Assembly (NCBI RefSeq): GCF_002514735.1
Contig: NZ_KZ300476.1
Location: 124,001 to 188,000 of the forward strand
From: Sediminicola luteus
GTDB taxonomy: Bacteria; Bacteroidota; Bacteroidia; Flavobacteriales; Flavobacteriaceae
Reading direction: 5' to 3'
Length of the DNA stretch: 64,000 nucleotides
This document shows, piece after piece, positions 54,380-63,264 of the stretch. Below the pieces are notes generated by a model that saw only the letters and a list, made by a program, of their open reading frames with translations, did no database searches and had not been told where the DNA came from. Numbering within the stretch: the first letter of the stretch is position 1; each line of letters begins with the position of its first letter. The position numbers were made by a program, and so were the translations under genes.

Positions 54380-57300
54380 CTAAAACACATTATATATCAC
54401 ACCTAAAAGGTATTGCCTTCCGGCAAATTCGTAATCCGAGAAATTGCTTCCGTTGTAGTCCCTGCTTAGATCATCGGTCAAAACATCTTCCAAGAAGGGC
54501 TTGTTACCAATATTCACCACATTGAAGGTCAACTTTAACTTATCTTCCAAAAGATCTACATAGGCAGAACCATCCCATAGTCCGATAGGCTTTCTGAACT
54601 CGTTACCATTACGGTACTCATCGCGATAATTGTGGGCAAAACGTACACCCCAATTATTTTGCTCGTAGAAAATGGTGGCATTGAACGAGTTTTTAGAAGT
54701 ACCATCGAGACTTAAACCGGTTTCATGGGCCTCACTATCGGTAAATGTATAGTTTAAAGAAGTACCCAAACCGCTCAAAAATCCGGGTAAGAAGGTGAAC
54801 TGTTGGTTATAGGCCAATTCGAAACCTTTTACAGTCGCACCTCCACCATTTACGAAGGTCTCCACACCAACCCTAAGGGTTTCCGGGTTACCGTTCGGAT
54901 CTAGAACTTGAACATCGCGTGCCTCAATGGCATCGGTAATAAAGTTTTGAACGTCTTTAAAGAACACCCCTCCAGAGATGATACCTCCTCCTTTTAGGTA
55001 GTATTCCAAAGAAACATCCAACTGGTTGGCCACAAACGGATCTAATTCCGGGTTACCAGCCTCACCATCGGTATTATCGGGATCCAAAACTACTTCATCT
55101 GTTAGTTCATCGCGGTCGGTTCGTAACTCAAAATACGGACTCATCTCACGTATCTCTGGCCTTCTCATTACACGACCGGCACCCATACGGGCCACCAAAC
55201 GATCACTAATATCGTAGGCGAAGTTCATACTTGGTAACACCTCCAAATACTTATTCTCTACCGTCTGCTCTTCAAAACCGTCTACCGAACCGTCCGGATT
55301 GATCTCTAACCTACGGTCGCCCCCAAAAGCGGCAAAACCTTTGGTAGTCGTATTGGTGTATACCCAGCGGATACCAAAGTTACCTCGGTACCGCTTTTCA
55401 CCACCTCCAATATTGGCCATTTGGTAGACCGAAAAGATCTTACGTTCAGCGAACATCTCATCGCCGGCATCACCGGTTTTGGCCACATATTTAGAGGGAT
55501 CTGAAAAGGCATCCTTTACGAACGGACGCACATTTACACCATAATACTCAAAGCCTGGTAGTATATCATTATCATTATACTCGGTAATTCGGGTCAAATA
55601 ATCAGCGACATTCGATGGAGGCGTACGATCGATCAACTCCCTGCGAATATTGGTCTCGCTTTCGGTTCTTTGGGTGTATTTAGCACCGTATTTGATAGAC
55701 TCAAAAAAGTTGTCGCTGATCTTGGTCGTAAAATCGGCACGTACGGAATATTCCTTGGCCTCGGTCTCTTCGAGGGTACCTGAACTACCCAAACTACTAC
55801 CTAAATAATAGTTGTTGATGTCACCATGACTTGGAATCCCTAAAAGATCAGTAAACAAAACTCCAGAACCGGTTGGATTACCAAAGGACAGCTCCGCTAT
55901 AACATCATCTGGGTTTTCGGGGGTTGGGTCAAAAACTCCACCTTCACCAAGACCTAGCGAACCACCAAAACCAGGTAGGTCATCGTTGGTCTTACGGTTA
56001 AATGAACGGGCGCCTTCTACCAAAAGATGGGTCTTTTCGGAAAGTTGAACATCTAAACCTAATGCGGCACTGAACAATTCGTCTTCGGTATTGTTGGTAA
56101 AACCACCAAAACCTAATGACCTAAAATCGCGTAAACCAACACTAGTACCAAAACCGGTCTCATTGGTCTCAACCGCATTGGGCACTACATGACTGGTTCT
56201 GTAGCGGATATCGGCATCGTAACGGGTATCAAAACCTTTTACCCGACCATAGGTAAGATCGACATAGGCATTTACCTTATCATTGAACTTGTATTGAATA
56301 GTAGAAGCCAAAGAAAGGTTCTTATCATTATCGCGGTTTAGTCGCGGACGGATCCTATCTTGAACAAAAGCCTCCGACCCATCGGCCAAGGTTACCGTTT
56401 CGGGTGAGCTTTCGCCGCGTACTCGGGTACGCTCAAAATCGCGATCAAAGTAAAAGGCATTCAAAGACACCCCTAGCTTGTCGTTAAGCATGGTGTTAAA
56501 AAAGGCTTCGAACCGTGGATTCACAGCCTCGGCCTCAACTTCGTAAACCGGCTTGGCCGCCAAGGTTAATTTGGTCTCCCCAATATCGAACGGACGTAGC
56601 TTTTTGATGTTTACAGTACCTCCTACACCACCTTCTTCCATATCGGGTGTTGGCGATTTGATCACTTCAAGCGAACTCGCAACCGAAGAACCCAATACCG
56701 AAAGATTAAACCCGGTGTCCCCTGCCCTAGAACGCGCTGCGGTCTGTGATTGCCCATTAATGGTCACCTTGGTAAAAGTTGGATCCAAACCACGGATACT
56801 CACAAAGGCGCCAGCAGCATTATCGCGTTGTATCTGAACCCCGGTAACCCTTTGCAAAGCTTCGGCAATGTTTGGATCTGGCAATTTACCAACATCTTCG
56901 GCAGAGATAACATCTACCACTCTATTCGCCTTACGCTTGGCCTGGTTGGCCCTTTGAAAACTGGCACGATAACCCTCTACTACCACCTCGCTCAACTGCT
57001 CGGCATCGGGATCTAATTGTATGGTCATACCCGTTCCTGCGGCGGCTACCTCCTTTTTCTTGTACCCCACATAAGACACTTCTAATGTTGCCCCTTGGGT
57101 TACGTTAATAGAAAAACGACCATCGAAGTCCGTCGTGGTTCCATTATTAGTGCCTTTTTCAACTACAGTAGCTCCCATTAAAGGCACGCCGTTTTCGTCT
57201 TTTACGGTACCAGACACCCGCTCTTGAAACGCTAAGGCATCTTCTAAAATAGCAGGCAGGACCGACGCCTTCTTAATTCCTTTTCGTGGGTCGTGACGTA

Positions 57301-57646
57301 GTATAATCTGCTTATCTACCACTTCATAAGCAATGGGCGTATCGGCGAATACCAAATAGAGTACCTTTTCTACACGCTCCTTTTTCACTTTGACGCTCAC
57401 CTTACGGTTTAGATCGATTTCATCGTTCATATAGAGCAATTTGAAATCTGTGGTCTCAGTCAACGTATCGAATACCTCCGAAACGGTTACGTTATTGAGA
57501 TCCATAGACACCTTAGTCCGTTGCGAATACGAGTTCGCATTGGTCTTGAATAAGGCTATAAAAAGCAGAAACAGTGTTAGTCTCATCTTTAAGTCTATCC
57601 TAGGAAAGATCCTGGTATTCCCTACAATACCTAGATAATTATTCAT
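54380..57646 (-). CDS. TonB-dependent receptor with secretin/TonB N-terminal (STN) domain
   Basis: A 1088-aa outer membrane receptor. N-terminal prefix then signal peptide (MRLTLFLLFIALFKTNANSYSQ; an ATG at 57586 is an alternative start), STN domain (~45-115: VSMDLNNVTVSEVFDTL) used to signal to FecR, carboxypeptidase-D-like repeat (VSGTVKDENGVPLMGATVV), plug (VVDVISAEDVGKLPDPNIAEAL; IRGLDPTFTKVTINGQ) and barrel ending in an aromatic residue. The plug motifs resemble receptors of proteobacterial glycan-uptake systems. There is no susD next to it; it is governed by the FecR/FecI pair upstream. Confidence 0.93.
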   Translation of the reverse strand: MNNYLGIVGNTRIFPRIDLKMRLTLFLLFIALFKTNANSYSQRTKVSMDLNNVTVSEVFDTLTETTDFKLLYMNDEIDLNRKVSVKVKKERVEKVLYLVFADTPIAYEVVDKQIILRHDPRKGIKKASVLPAILEDALAFQERVSGTVKDENGVPLMGATVVEKGTNNGTTTDFDGRFSINVTQGATLEVSYVGYKKKEVAAAGTGMTIQLDPDAEQLSEVVVEGYRASFQRANQAKRKANRVVDVISAEDVGKLPDPNIAEALQRVTGVQIQRDNAAGAFVSIRGLDPTFTKVTINGQSQTAARSRAGDTGFNLSVLGSSVASSLEVIKSPTPDMEEGGVGGTVNIKKLRPFDIGETKLTLAAKPVYEVEAEAVNPRFEAFFNTMLNDKLGVSLNAFYFDRDFERTRVRGESSPETVTLADGSEAFVQDRIRPRLNRDNDKNLSLASTIQYKFNDKVNAYVDLTYGRVKGFDTRYDADIRYRTSHVVPNAVETNETGFGTSVGLRDFRSLGFGGFTNNTEDELFSAALGLDVQLSEKTHLLVEGARSFNRKTNDDLPGFGGSLGLGEGGVFDPTPENPDDVIAELSFGNPTGSGVLFTDLLGIPSHGDINNYYLGSSLGSSGTLEETEAKEYSVRADFTTKISDNFFESIKYGAKYTQRTESETNIRRELIDRTPPSNVADYLTRITEYNDNDILPGFEYYGVNVRPFVKDAFSDPSKYVAKTGDAGDEMFAERKIFSVYQMANIGGGEKRYRGNFGIRWVYTNTTTKGFAAFGGDRRLEINPDGSVDGFEEQTVENKYLEVLPSMNFAYDISDRLVARMGAGRVMRRPEIREMSPYFELRTDRDELTDEVVLDPDNTDGEAGNPELDPFVANQLDVSLEYYLKGGGIISGGVFFKDVQNFITDAIEARDVQVLDPNGNPETLRVGVETFVNGGGATVKGFELAYNQQFTFLPGFLSGLGTSLNYTFTDSEAHETGLSLDGTSKNSFNATIFYEQNNWGVRFAHNYRDEYRNGNEFRKPIGLWDGSAYVDLLEDKLKLTFNVVNIGNKPFLEDVLTDDLSRDYNGSNFSDYEFAGRQYLLGVIYNVF

Positions 57647-57693
57647 AATTTTGAATTGATTTAAATGTTACCTAATCGTTTAAATTGTCTTTT

Positions 57694-57721
57694 ATCAGGG
57701 AGTGTTGCAGCATTCCCTGAT
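57694..57721. repeat. Inverted repeat between fecR-like and TonB receptor genes
   Basis: Arms ATCAGGGA (57694-57701) and TCCCTGAT (57714-57721) are perfectly complementary with a 12-base loop. No T-run follows on the minus strand, so it is a hairpin in the message rather than a standard terminator. Confidence 0.5.
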
Positions 57722-57763
57722 TGTTTTTAGAGTCATTTGGTCAGTTTTTCATGTTGAGTTGTT

Positions 57764-58882
57764 TTAAGGTGTTATCCTGATAGTGTTCTTCTTTGGTTCG
57801 AATTTATAATGGAAGGGTCGGTGCTTATGAAAAGCATGCAATATCTGCCCAAGACTCTCCACATCGAAAGTACCGGTATATCTATTATCGGCTATGGCTT
57901 CATACTCGTTGATAATGGTTACGTTAAAATGCCGTTCAAGCTCCTTAAGTATGACCGACAAAGGTTCGTTTTCAAAATGAAGTGCCCCATTTAGCCAAGC
58001 CACATACGATTTTACGGAAACCTGGGCCACGGTTTTGGTTTCATTGGCAACAACCACCCGTTCATTTGGTACCAGCACCACTTCGTCGTCGTCAAGACCC
58101 TGACGCACCCCCAAAGACCCTTCTACCAGTACGATTTCGTCCCGGCCGTCTTCGGCATAGGCATTTACGTTAAAGGCCGTACCATATACCCGGGCTTCAC
58201 TGCGATCGGTACGCACGATAAACGGACGACTTTTATCTTTGGCCACCTCAAAATACCCCTCACCTTGTATATAAACCTCTCGATTACCATTGGCAGGAAA
58301 GGCTGTAGGATAAGTCAAAACACTTCCGGCATTTAAATGCACGGCCGTACCATCGGAAAGTTTGACATAAAACCGTTTTGCCTTGGGTATGCGTAGTGTA
58401 TTCATGACGATTTCACCCCCGATTGCATATTGCAGACTGTCTTGATGCTGCCGTCCAATGATTTCGCCATGTATATTCGTAATATCACGACTTCTTTCAG
58501 GCTCTAGAATACGTTTGGTGCCATCTTCCAATTCCAATACAATACTGTCTTCTGGCAAAAGATCCACTGATGCTGAATTCATCCAATAGGCCAAACCACC
58601 GATTAGAGCCACCACGAGTAGGGCCGCATATTTCAAATATTCTTGATATCTGTTCTTTTTTGGAATTACCGCTGTTCGATTAGAGATAGTTTGCCATGCG
58701 GCTTTTTTATCGGCACCCAAGCTTCCTGTTAAAACAGCATCTTTTTTAAGTTTAATGAAAAGGGATTTATTTTCCTCTGATTCGGATAACCACTCGAAAA
58801 CCACACGCGTTTCCCTCTCGGATGCGGTTCCGTTTAAGTATTTTTTTAAATAAGCATGGGTTTTAATATCCACTTTTTCCAA
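57764..58882 (-). CDS. FecR-family anti-sigma factor
   Basis: A 372-aa inner-membrane anti-sigma regulator. N-terminal cytoplasmic part (~1-85), one transmembrane helix (YAALLVVALIGGLAYWM), the periplasmic FecR domain (~115-280; KRFYVKLSDGTAVHLNAGS, REVYIQGEGYFEV) and a C-terminal DUF4974 domain (LSVILKELERHFNVTI). It binds the sigma factor encoded upstream and releases it when the STN domain of the TonB receptor signals occupancy. Palindromes lie in both flanking gaps. Confidence 0.94.
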   Translation of the reverse strand: MEKVDIKTHAYLKKYLNGTASERETRVVFEWLSESEENKSLFIKLKKDAVLTGSLGADKKAAWQTISNRTAVIPKKNRYQEYLKYAALLVVALIGGLAYWMNSASVDLLPEDSIVLELEDGTKRILEPERSRDITNIHGEIIGRQHQDSLQYAIGGEIVMNTLRIPKAKRFYVKLSDGTAVHLNAGSVLTYPTAFPANGNREVYIQGEGYFEVAKDKSRPFIVRTDRSEARVYGTAFNVNAYAEDGRDEIVLVEGSLGVRQGLDDDEVVLVPNERVVVANETKTVAQVSVKSYVAWLNGALHFENEPLSVILKELERHFNVTIINEYEAIADNRYTGTFDVESLGQILHAFHKHRPFHYKFEPKKNTIRITP

Positions 58883-58948
58883 ATCAGGTTATTCTACCCT
58901 ACTTCAAGGGCTTAAACCCACGACATAAAGTACGGGCTTCACAATAAG

Positions 58949-58964
58949 CACGTTTTAAAACGTG
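58949..58964. repeat. 16-bp perfect palindrome between sigma factor and fecR-like genes
   Basis: CACGTTTTAAAACGTG reads the same on both strands, in the 147-base gap. It could form a hairpin in the operon message or bind a dimeric regulator; no T-run follows. Confidence 0.5.
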
Positions 58965-59029
58965 TTTACCCTACCTGATTAGTCAAAAAAAATCAATAAA
59001 AATACAAGTTGCTGATAATCTAACACATA

Positions 59030-59635
59030 CTACACAGAAAACAAGAACAGCAAGAGGCCAACAAAATAGGAGAGCGCATGTTTGAGCCCCTTTATCGCCC
59101 GCGCCATATTGGCTTCAACCGCCTTTACCGAAATATTAAGCTCCTCGGCAATTTCACGATTCTTTTTGTTGCCTTCGCGTTTTAACAGAAACACTTCTCG
59201 GCTACGTTCGGGCAAATTGGCGATAGCCCGTTGCACCTGTCCTTCCATCTCGGAATAAACCAAACTATCGAAATCCAACGATTTTAACACCTCTAGATTC
59301 ATTTCTTTTTCTAGACGGTACAACTCGGCATCCTTATACCGATTCACCACTTTAGAATGTCGCAACAAATCTATACAGCTACATTTAGCCGATGTATACA
59401 GGAAAGATTTTACCCCAGCCAGCGTCTTTATTTTATCCCGCTTCATCCATAGGGACACAAAAGCATCTTGGGCCAAACTTTGGGCTTTGTCAGCATCATA
59501 TACGAACTGTTTGCAAAAACCAACTAACATTTCATAATACGAATCAAATAAATACCGGAATGCTCCCTGATCCCCCGCTTTAAAGCGTAAGAAGAGCTTT
59601 TCATCTAACCGTATTTCTTTATGGGGCTTTATCAC
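59030..59635 (-). CDS. ECF-type RNA polymerase sigma factor (FecI-like, sigma-70 family)
   Basis: A 201-aa ECF sigma factor of the Bacteroidota type. Region 2 is seen at ~20-90 (FRYLFDSYYEMLVGFC; QSLAQDAFVSLWMKRDKI), and region 4 at ~125-185 (NLPERSREVFLLKREGNKKNREIAEELNISVKAVEANMARA in part). The C-terminus is hydrophobic (YFVGLLLFLFSV), common in this group. First gene of the sigma-FecR-TonB receptor operon; presumably directs polymerase to the receptor promoter. No clear own promoter was found in the 184-base gap upstream. Confidence 0.93.
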   Translation of the reverse strand: MIKPHKEIRLDEKLFLRFKAGDQGAFRYLFDSYYEMLVGFCKQFVYDADKAQSLAQDAFVSLWMKRDKIKTLAGVKSFLYTSAKCSCIDLLRHSKVVNRYKDAELYRLEKEMNLEVLKSLDFDSLVYSEMEGQVQRAIANLPERSREVFLLKREGNKKNREIAEELNISVKAVEANMARAIKGLKHALSYFVGLLLFLFSV

Positions 59636-59819
59636 AAGTACAGACTAATACTACATGGCCCGGAACAGCTTTCCCGAACCTCTACTTCATGTTTAAAATC
59701 GTGTTAAGATATAAAAAAAATTAAATGCGTATAAAAAACACGGTATTCAAAAATAATAAAGCCTCTTTTTACAAATACGATAAAAAGGTTTATGAAAAGG
59801 TTAATAAGCCAACCAAATA

Positions 59820-60884
59820 CTACGAAAGAATGGCATGGGCTTTTCGCTGAAGATATCCTACGTTTTCTTTGGTCACTATCTCTATTGGGGAAAATATCTT
59901 TTCTGGCAACTCGCGCTTATACAACAAGTACTCTGACATGGACTCTACAGCCCTATACCCTTGATCATAAGATTTTTGGGAAATCAACATAGTAACCCGC
60001 CCTTCTTTTAAAGCATCTATATTACCAGGCGTGGTATCGAAACCGATTATCTGTAAATGCGCCAGAATGTTTTCGGAAAGTTTTTTCGTTAAATAAGAAA
60101 CCCGGCTTGTTGGCACGAATATGCCCCGGATCGCCTTATCGTTGCCGATAATCGTTTCCAAATCGGCCAGCGCCACATCATCCATTTCAGAAGGTAATTG
60201 CCAAGAAACCGTAGAAACCTGACCCCCACATGAATGCAGATAATCTTGGAACCCACGAATACGCTGGGTAATGTTATGGAAATTGGACAGATCAGTTCGG
60301 GAATGTGCAATCAAGACCTTTCCCTGCGCCCCGACACACAACTGCATTAATTGTCCGGCCACGGTACCCCCTTGATACGAATGCTGCCCCACATAGCTAA
60401 TGTTCGAAAAAGCATCCAAGTCTATGTTCAGAAACACAAAAGGTATGCCCTCACTATCCATTCGTTTTACCAACAAGGCCGTTTCCTTTTTAAAGGTCGG
60501 CACCAAAACAATGGCATCGGGCTTTTCGTCCAGCATAGTGGCAAATGCATCCATATAGGATCGGGTATCGGACTGATCAAAAGTAAAGGTATGCACCATT
60601 ACCCCAAAACCTACTACCTCTTCACTGGCTTTTTGAACGCCTTCCAACGGCGATGCCCAAAACGACTGCGCCCGAGAAGCGGCCGGCATCAGCACACCCA
60701 AAACATATTTCTTTTTAATAGCCAGGGAACGGGCAATTTTATTGACCGTAAAATTATGATCTTCCATCAAGGCCTTGATCTTGGCCTCGGTTTTTTTAGA
60801 GACGCCACCCCTACCATGAATCACCCTATCTACGGTACCAGGAGAAACCCCGGCCAATTGCGCTATCTCTTTAATCGTAATCAT
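59820..60884 (-). CDS. LacI-family transcriptional regulator
   Basis: A 354-aa regulator. Residues 1-55 form the LacI HTH and hinge (ITIKEIAQLAGVSPGTVDRVIHGRGGVS), residues ~60-350 the periplasmic-binding-protein-like effector domain (VLGVLMPAASRAQSFWASP; NIDLDAFSNISYVGQHSYQGG in part; IIGFDTTPGNIDAL). ATG 60884 begins the HTH precisely; an in-frame start at 60929 would add 15 unrelated residues. Divergent from the SDR-uxuA-uxaC genes, whose promoter overlaps a LacI-like palindrome, so it is likely their repressor, responding to an uronate or intermediate. Confidence 0.9.
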   Translation of the reverse strand: MITIKEIAQLAGVSPGTVDRVIHGRGGVSKKTEAKIKALMEDHNFTVNKIARSLAIKKKYVLGVLMPAASRAQSFWASPLEGVQKASEEVVGFGVMVHTFTFDQSDTRSYMDAFATMLDEKPDAIVLVPTFKKETALLVKRMDSEGIPFVFLNIDLDAFSNISYVGQHSYQGGTVAGQLMQLCVGAQGKVLIAHSRTDLSNFHNITQRIRGFQDYLHSCGGQVSTVSWQLPSEMDDVALADLETIIGNDKAIRGIFVPTSRVSYLTKKLSENILAHLQIIGFDTTPGNIDALKEGRVTMLISQKSYDQGYRAVESMSEYLLYKRELPEKIFSPIEIVTKENVGYLQRKAHAILS

Positions 60885-60980
60885 AAATCTTGCAATAGTA
60901 TAACCAAATCCTCCGACCCTTTTCAACAAAAGAAATCTAAGAGAATTTGCTAGAAACCCAATTTTGATGAAAGTCCCGAC

Positions 60981-60992
60981 AGCGATATCGCT
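60981..60992. promoter_or_regulatory. 12-bp palindrome AGCGATATCGCT, possible second operator
   Basis: A perfect palindrome about 200 bases from the one at 61185. Its centre is TA rather than the CG usual for LacI operators, so it may bind another factor or be an auxiliary site. Confidence 0.35.
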
Positions 60993-61152
60993 TCATTACA
61001 ATACGGAAAACGACCACCAAAATCCGTTTCGCCGGTAAACCTACCGTATTCCTTTAATATAAACAAACAATAACCCAAAATGCACCCTATATATTAATAG
61101 GTATACCAGACCTTAACCGTACCTCTACATACAAATATTCCATCCCCTTTTC

Positions 61153-61183
61153 TTGGCCAAACCAATGCTTTTGCATACTTTAG
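61153..61183 (+). promoter_or_regulatory. Candidate promoter of the SDR-uxuA-uxaC operon
   Basis: TTG at 61153-61155 and TACTTTAG at 61176-61183 (one mismatch to TAnnTTTG) are separated by 20 bases, matching the Bacteroidota promoter layout. The predicted transcript start, about 61190, falls inside the palindrome at 61185-61196. Confidence 0.6.
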
Positions 61184-61184
61184 C

Positions 61185-61196
61185 GTGTGCGCACAC
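61185..61196. promoter_or_regulatory. LacI-type operator candidate GTGTGCGCACAC
   Basis: A perfect 12-bp palindrome with the central CG typical of LacI-family operators. It straddles the predicted transcription start of the uronate operon, where repressor binding would block transcription. An in-frame GTG inside it is therefore not a likely start codon. Confidence 0.65.
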
Positions 61197-61220
61197 GAAA
61201 ATTATAGAAACCGATATATA

Positions 61221-62042
61221 TTGAAAACGAACAATACTTTTGACATTAATGGCAAAGTCTGTGTAATCACTGGCGGTGCCGGGGTTTTGGGCTCAACCAT
61301 CGCTCGACATCTTTTAGCCGAGGGGGCCCATGTTGCCATTCTATCCCTTGCCCAGGATGATATTGACAAAATAACCCAGGAATTAGATTTCCCAGACGAT
61401 CGCTTGGCCGGTTATGTCTGTAACGTACTCGATGCCGATATGGTAGCCGAGGTAGCCCAACAGATTGTTACGAAATGGGGCAAAGTAGACGCCTTATTGA
61501 ATGCAGCCGGGGGTAACATGGCCGGAGCTACTATTGGACCGGACCAAACCATTTTGGATATGGACCTGAACGATTTTGACAAGGTTTCGAAACTAAACCT
61601 TACTGGATCCCTAATTCCTTGTATGGCCTTTGGTAAACATATGGCCGGACAAGGGTTTGGAAGCATTATCAATTACTCTTCTATGACGGCTTATCGTACC
61701 ATAACCCGTGTAGTTGGGTATTCTGCCTCTAAGGCGGCCTTAAGCAACCTTACCCAATGGTTGGCTGTGGAATTCGCCTTAAAATTCAGTCCAAAAATCA
61801 GGGTCAATGCCATCGCTCCTGGATTTTTTATAGGAAACCAAAACCGTAGGTTGTTGACCAACGAAGACGGTTCCTATACCGAGCGGGGCAACACCATAAT
61901 CGCCAACACCCCTATGAAACGTTTTGGGGAGGCCGAAGAACTGAATGGAGCCCTACACTGGCTGATCAGTGATGCCTCTTCTTTTGTTACCGGTACGATA
62001 TTACCGATCGATGGCGGATTCAATGCCTTTAGTGGGGTATAA
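61221..62042 (+). CDS. SDR oxidoreductase, probable D-fructuronate reductase (D-mannonate oxidoreductase)
   Basis: A 273-aa NAD(P)-dependent short-chain dehydrogenase/reductase. Cofactor motif CVITGGAGVLGS (17-25 from the chosen start), NAAGGN at ~95, and catalytic S-Y-K: INYSSMTAY followed by YSASKAAL. C-terminal SFVTGTILPIDGG is typical. Located directly before uxuA and uxaC, it should reduce D-fructuronate to D-mannonate, replacing the non-SDR UxuB. TTG 61221 starts with a normal SDR N-terminus; the longer GTG form at 61185 begins within the operator palindrome. Context-based activity, not shown by unique residues. Confidence 0.82.
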   Translation: MKTNNTFDINGKVCVITGGAGVLGSTIARHLLAEGAHVAILSLAQDDIDKITQELDFPDDRLAGYVCNVLDADMVAEVAQQIVTKWGKVDALLNAAGGNMAGATIGPDQTILDMDLNDFDKVSKLNLTGSLIPCMAFGKHMAGQGFGSIINYSSMTAYRTITRVVGYSASKAALSNLTQWLAVEFALKFSPKIRVNAIAPGFFIGNQNRRLLTNEDGSYTERGNTIIANTPMKRFGEAEELNGALHWLISDASSFVTGTILPIDGGFNAFSGV

Positions 62043-62061
62043 ACGAAATAAAGAACAGTAG

Positions 62062-63264
62062 ATGGAAAAAATGGAACAAACTTGGCGCTGGTACGGACCA
62101 AACGACCCAGTAAGCTTAGCCGATATCAACCAAGCTGGGGCTACCGGAATCGTATCTGCCTTGCACCACATTCCCAATGGGGAGGTCTGGACGGTAGCCG
62201 AAATCGAAAAACGTAAAAAAGAGATCAACGATAGTGGCCTCTGCTGGTCGGTCGTAGAATCCGTTCCGGTACACGAGGCTATCAAAACACAATCGGAAGG
62301 TTTTGAAACCTATATTGAAAACTACAAAACCAGTATCAAAAACCTAGCGGCCTGTGGGGTAAACATCGTTTGTTACAACTTTATGCCCGTTCTCGACTGG
62401 ACACGTACCTCTTTGGATAAAACCATGCCCGATGGTTCCAAGGCCTTGGCATTTGAACAGGATGCCTTTAGGGCCTTTGAACTTTTTATCTTAAAACGAA
62501 GAGGTGCAATGGCCGACTATTCCGAATCGGAAATACAGGCGGCAAAAGCCCGTTTCGACAAGATGACGGCAGATGAAGCGGCCCTATTGACCAAAAACAT
62601 TATCGCGGGCCTACCCGGCGCCGAAGAAGGCTATTCCTTGGCAAGTTTCCAGCAAATACTGGACACCTATGCCGATATAGATGCAGCTAAGCTACGGCAA
62701 CATCTCATTTATTTCTTGGAACAGATCGTACCCGTGGCCGAGGCGGCTGGGGTTTTGCTTTGTGCCCACCCTGACGACCCTCCCTACCCCATTCTAGGGC
62801 TACCCAGAATATTGAGTACCAAGGACGATTACGATGCTATTTTCGAGGCGGTTCCCTCAATCCATAACGGCATTACCTATTGCACCGGTTCCCTTGGGGT
62901 GCGTGAGGACAATGACCTACCCGCCTTGGTCGAGCATTTTGGGCCTAGGATCCATTTCTTACATCTCCGCAACGTCAAACGGACCGGAAACGGCAATTTC
63001 CATGAAGCCGACCATTTGGAAGGGGATACCGATATGTTTGATATCATAAGCCGGGTTTTGGCCGAACAACAGCGTCGTAAGGCCGAAGGCAGAACGGACA
63101 CCCATATTCCCATGCGACCCGATCATGGCCATCAAATGATAGACGATCTAACCAAAAAAACGAATCCGGGCTATTCCTGTATCGGTAGACTTCGAGGTCT
63201 CGCCGAACTCAGGGGATTGGAACTCGGTATCGCCAGACAATTAGAAAAACAACAACATGCCTAA
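62062..63264 (+). CDS. uxuA: Mannonate dehydratase
   Basis: A 400-aa TIM-barrel enzyme that dehydrates D-mannonate to 2-keto-3-deoxy-D-gluconate. The sequence follows UxuA through its length: [60 protein letters not shown] with metal residues, [15 protein letters not shown], and [10 protein letters not shown]. Length is standard. It begins 20 bases after the SDR stop and overlaps the uxaC start by 8 bases, so translation is coupled. Cytoplasmic. Confidence 0.96.
   Translation: MEKMEQTWRWYGPNDPVSLADINQAGATGIVSALHHIPNGEVWTVAEIEKRKKEINDSGLCWSVVESVPVHEAIKTQSEGFETYIENYKTSIKNLAACGVNIVCYNFMPVLDWTRTSLDKTMPDGSKALAFEQDAFRAFELFILKRRGAMADYSESEIQAAKARFDKMTADEAALLTKNIIAGLPGAEEGYSLASFQQILDTYADIDAAKLRQHLIYFLEQIVPVAEAAGVLLCAHPDDPPYPILGLPRILSTKDDYDAIFEAVPSIHNGITYCTGSLGVREDNDLPALVEHFGPRIHFLHLRNVKRTGNGNFHEADHLEGDTDMFDIISRVLAEQQRRKAEGRTDTHIPMRPDHGHQMIDDLTKKTNPGYSCIGRLRGLAELRGLELGIARQLEKQQHA

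Larger units (their letters stand above)
60885..61220. other. Divergent control region of the uronate cluster
   Basis: A 336-base gap between the LacI gene and the SDR start, holding two perfect 12-bp palindromes and a promoter candidate described separately. Nothing else coding was recognised. Confidence 0.6.

Noticed and set aside
61185-61220. GTG start of the SDR gene at 61185
   Set aside because: The GTG lies inside a perfect operator-like palindrome near the predicted transcript start, and the extra 12 residues do not resemble SDR N-termini; TTG 61221 preferred.
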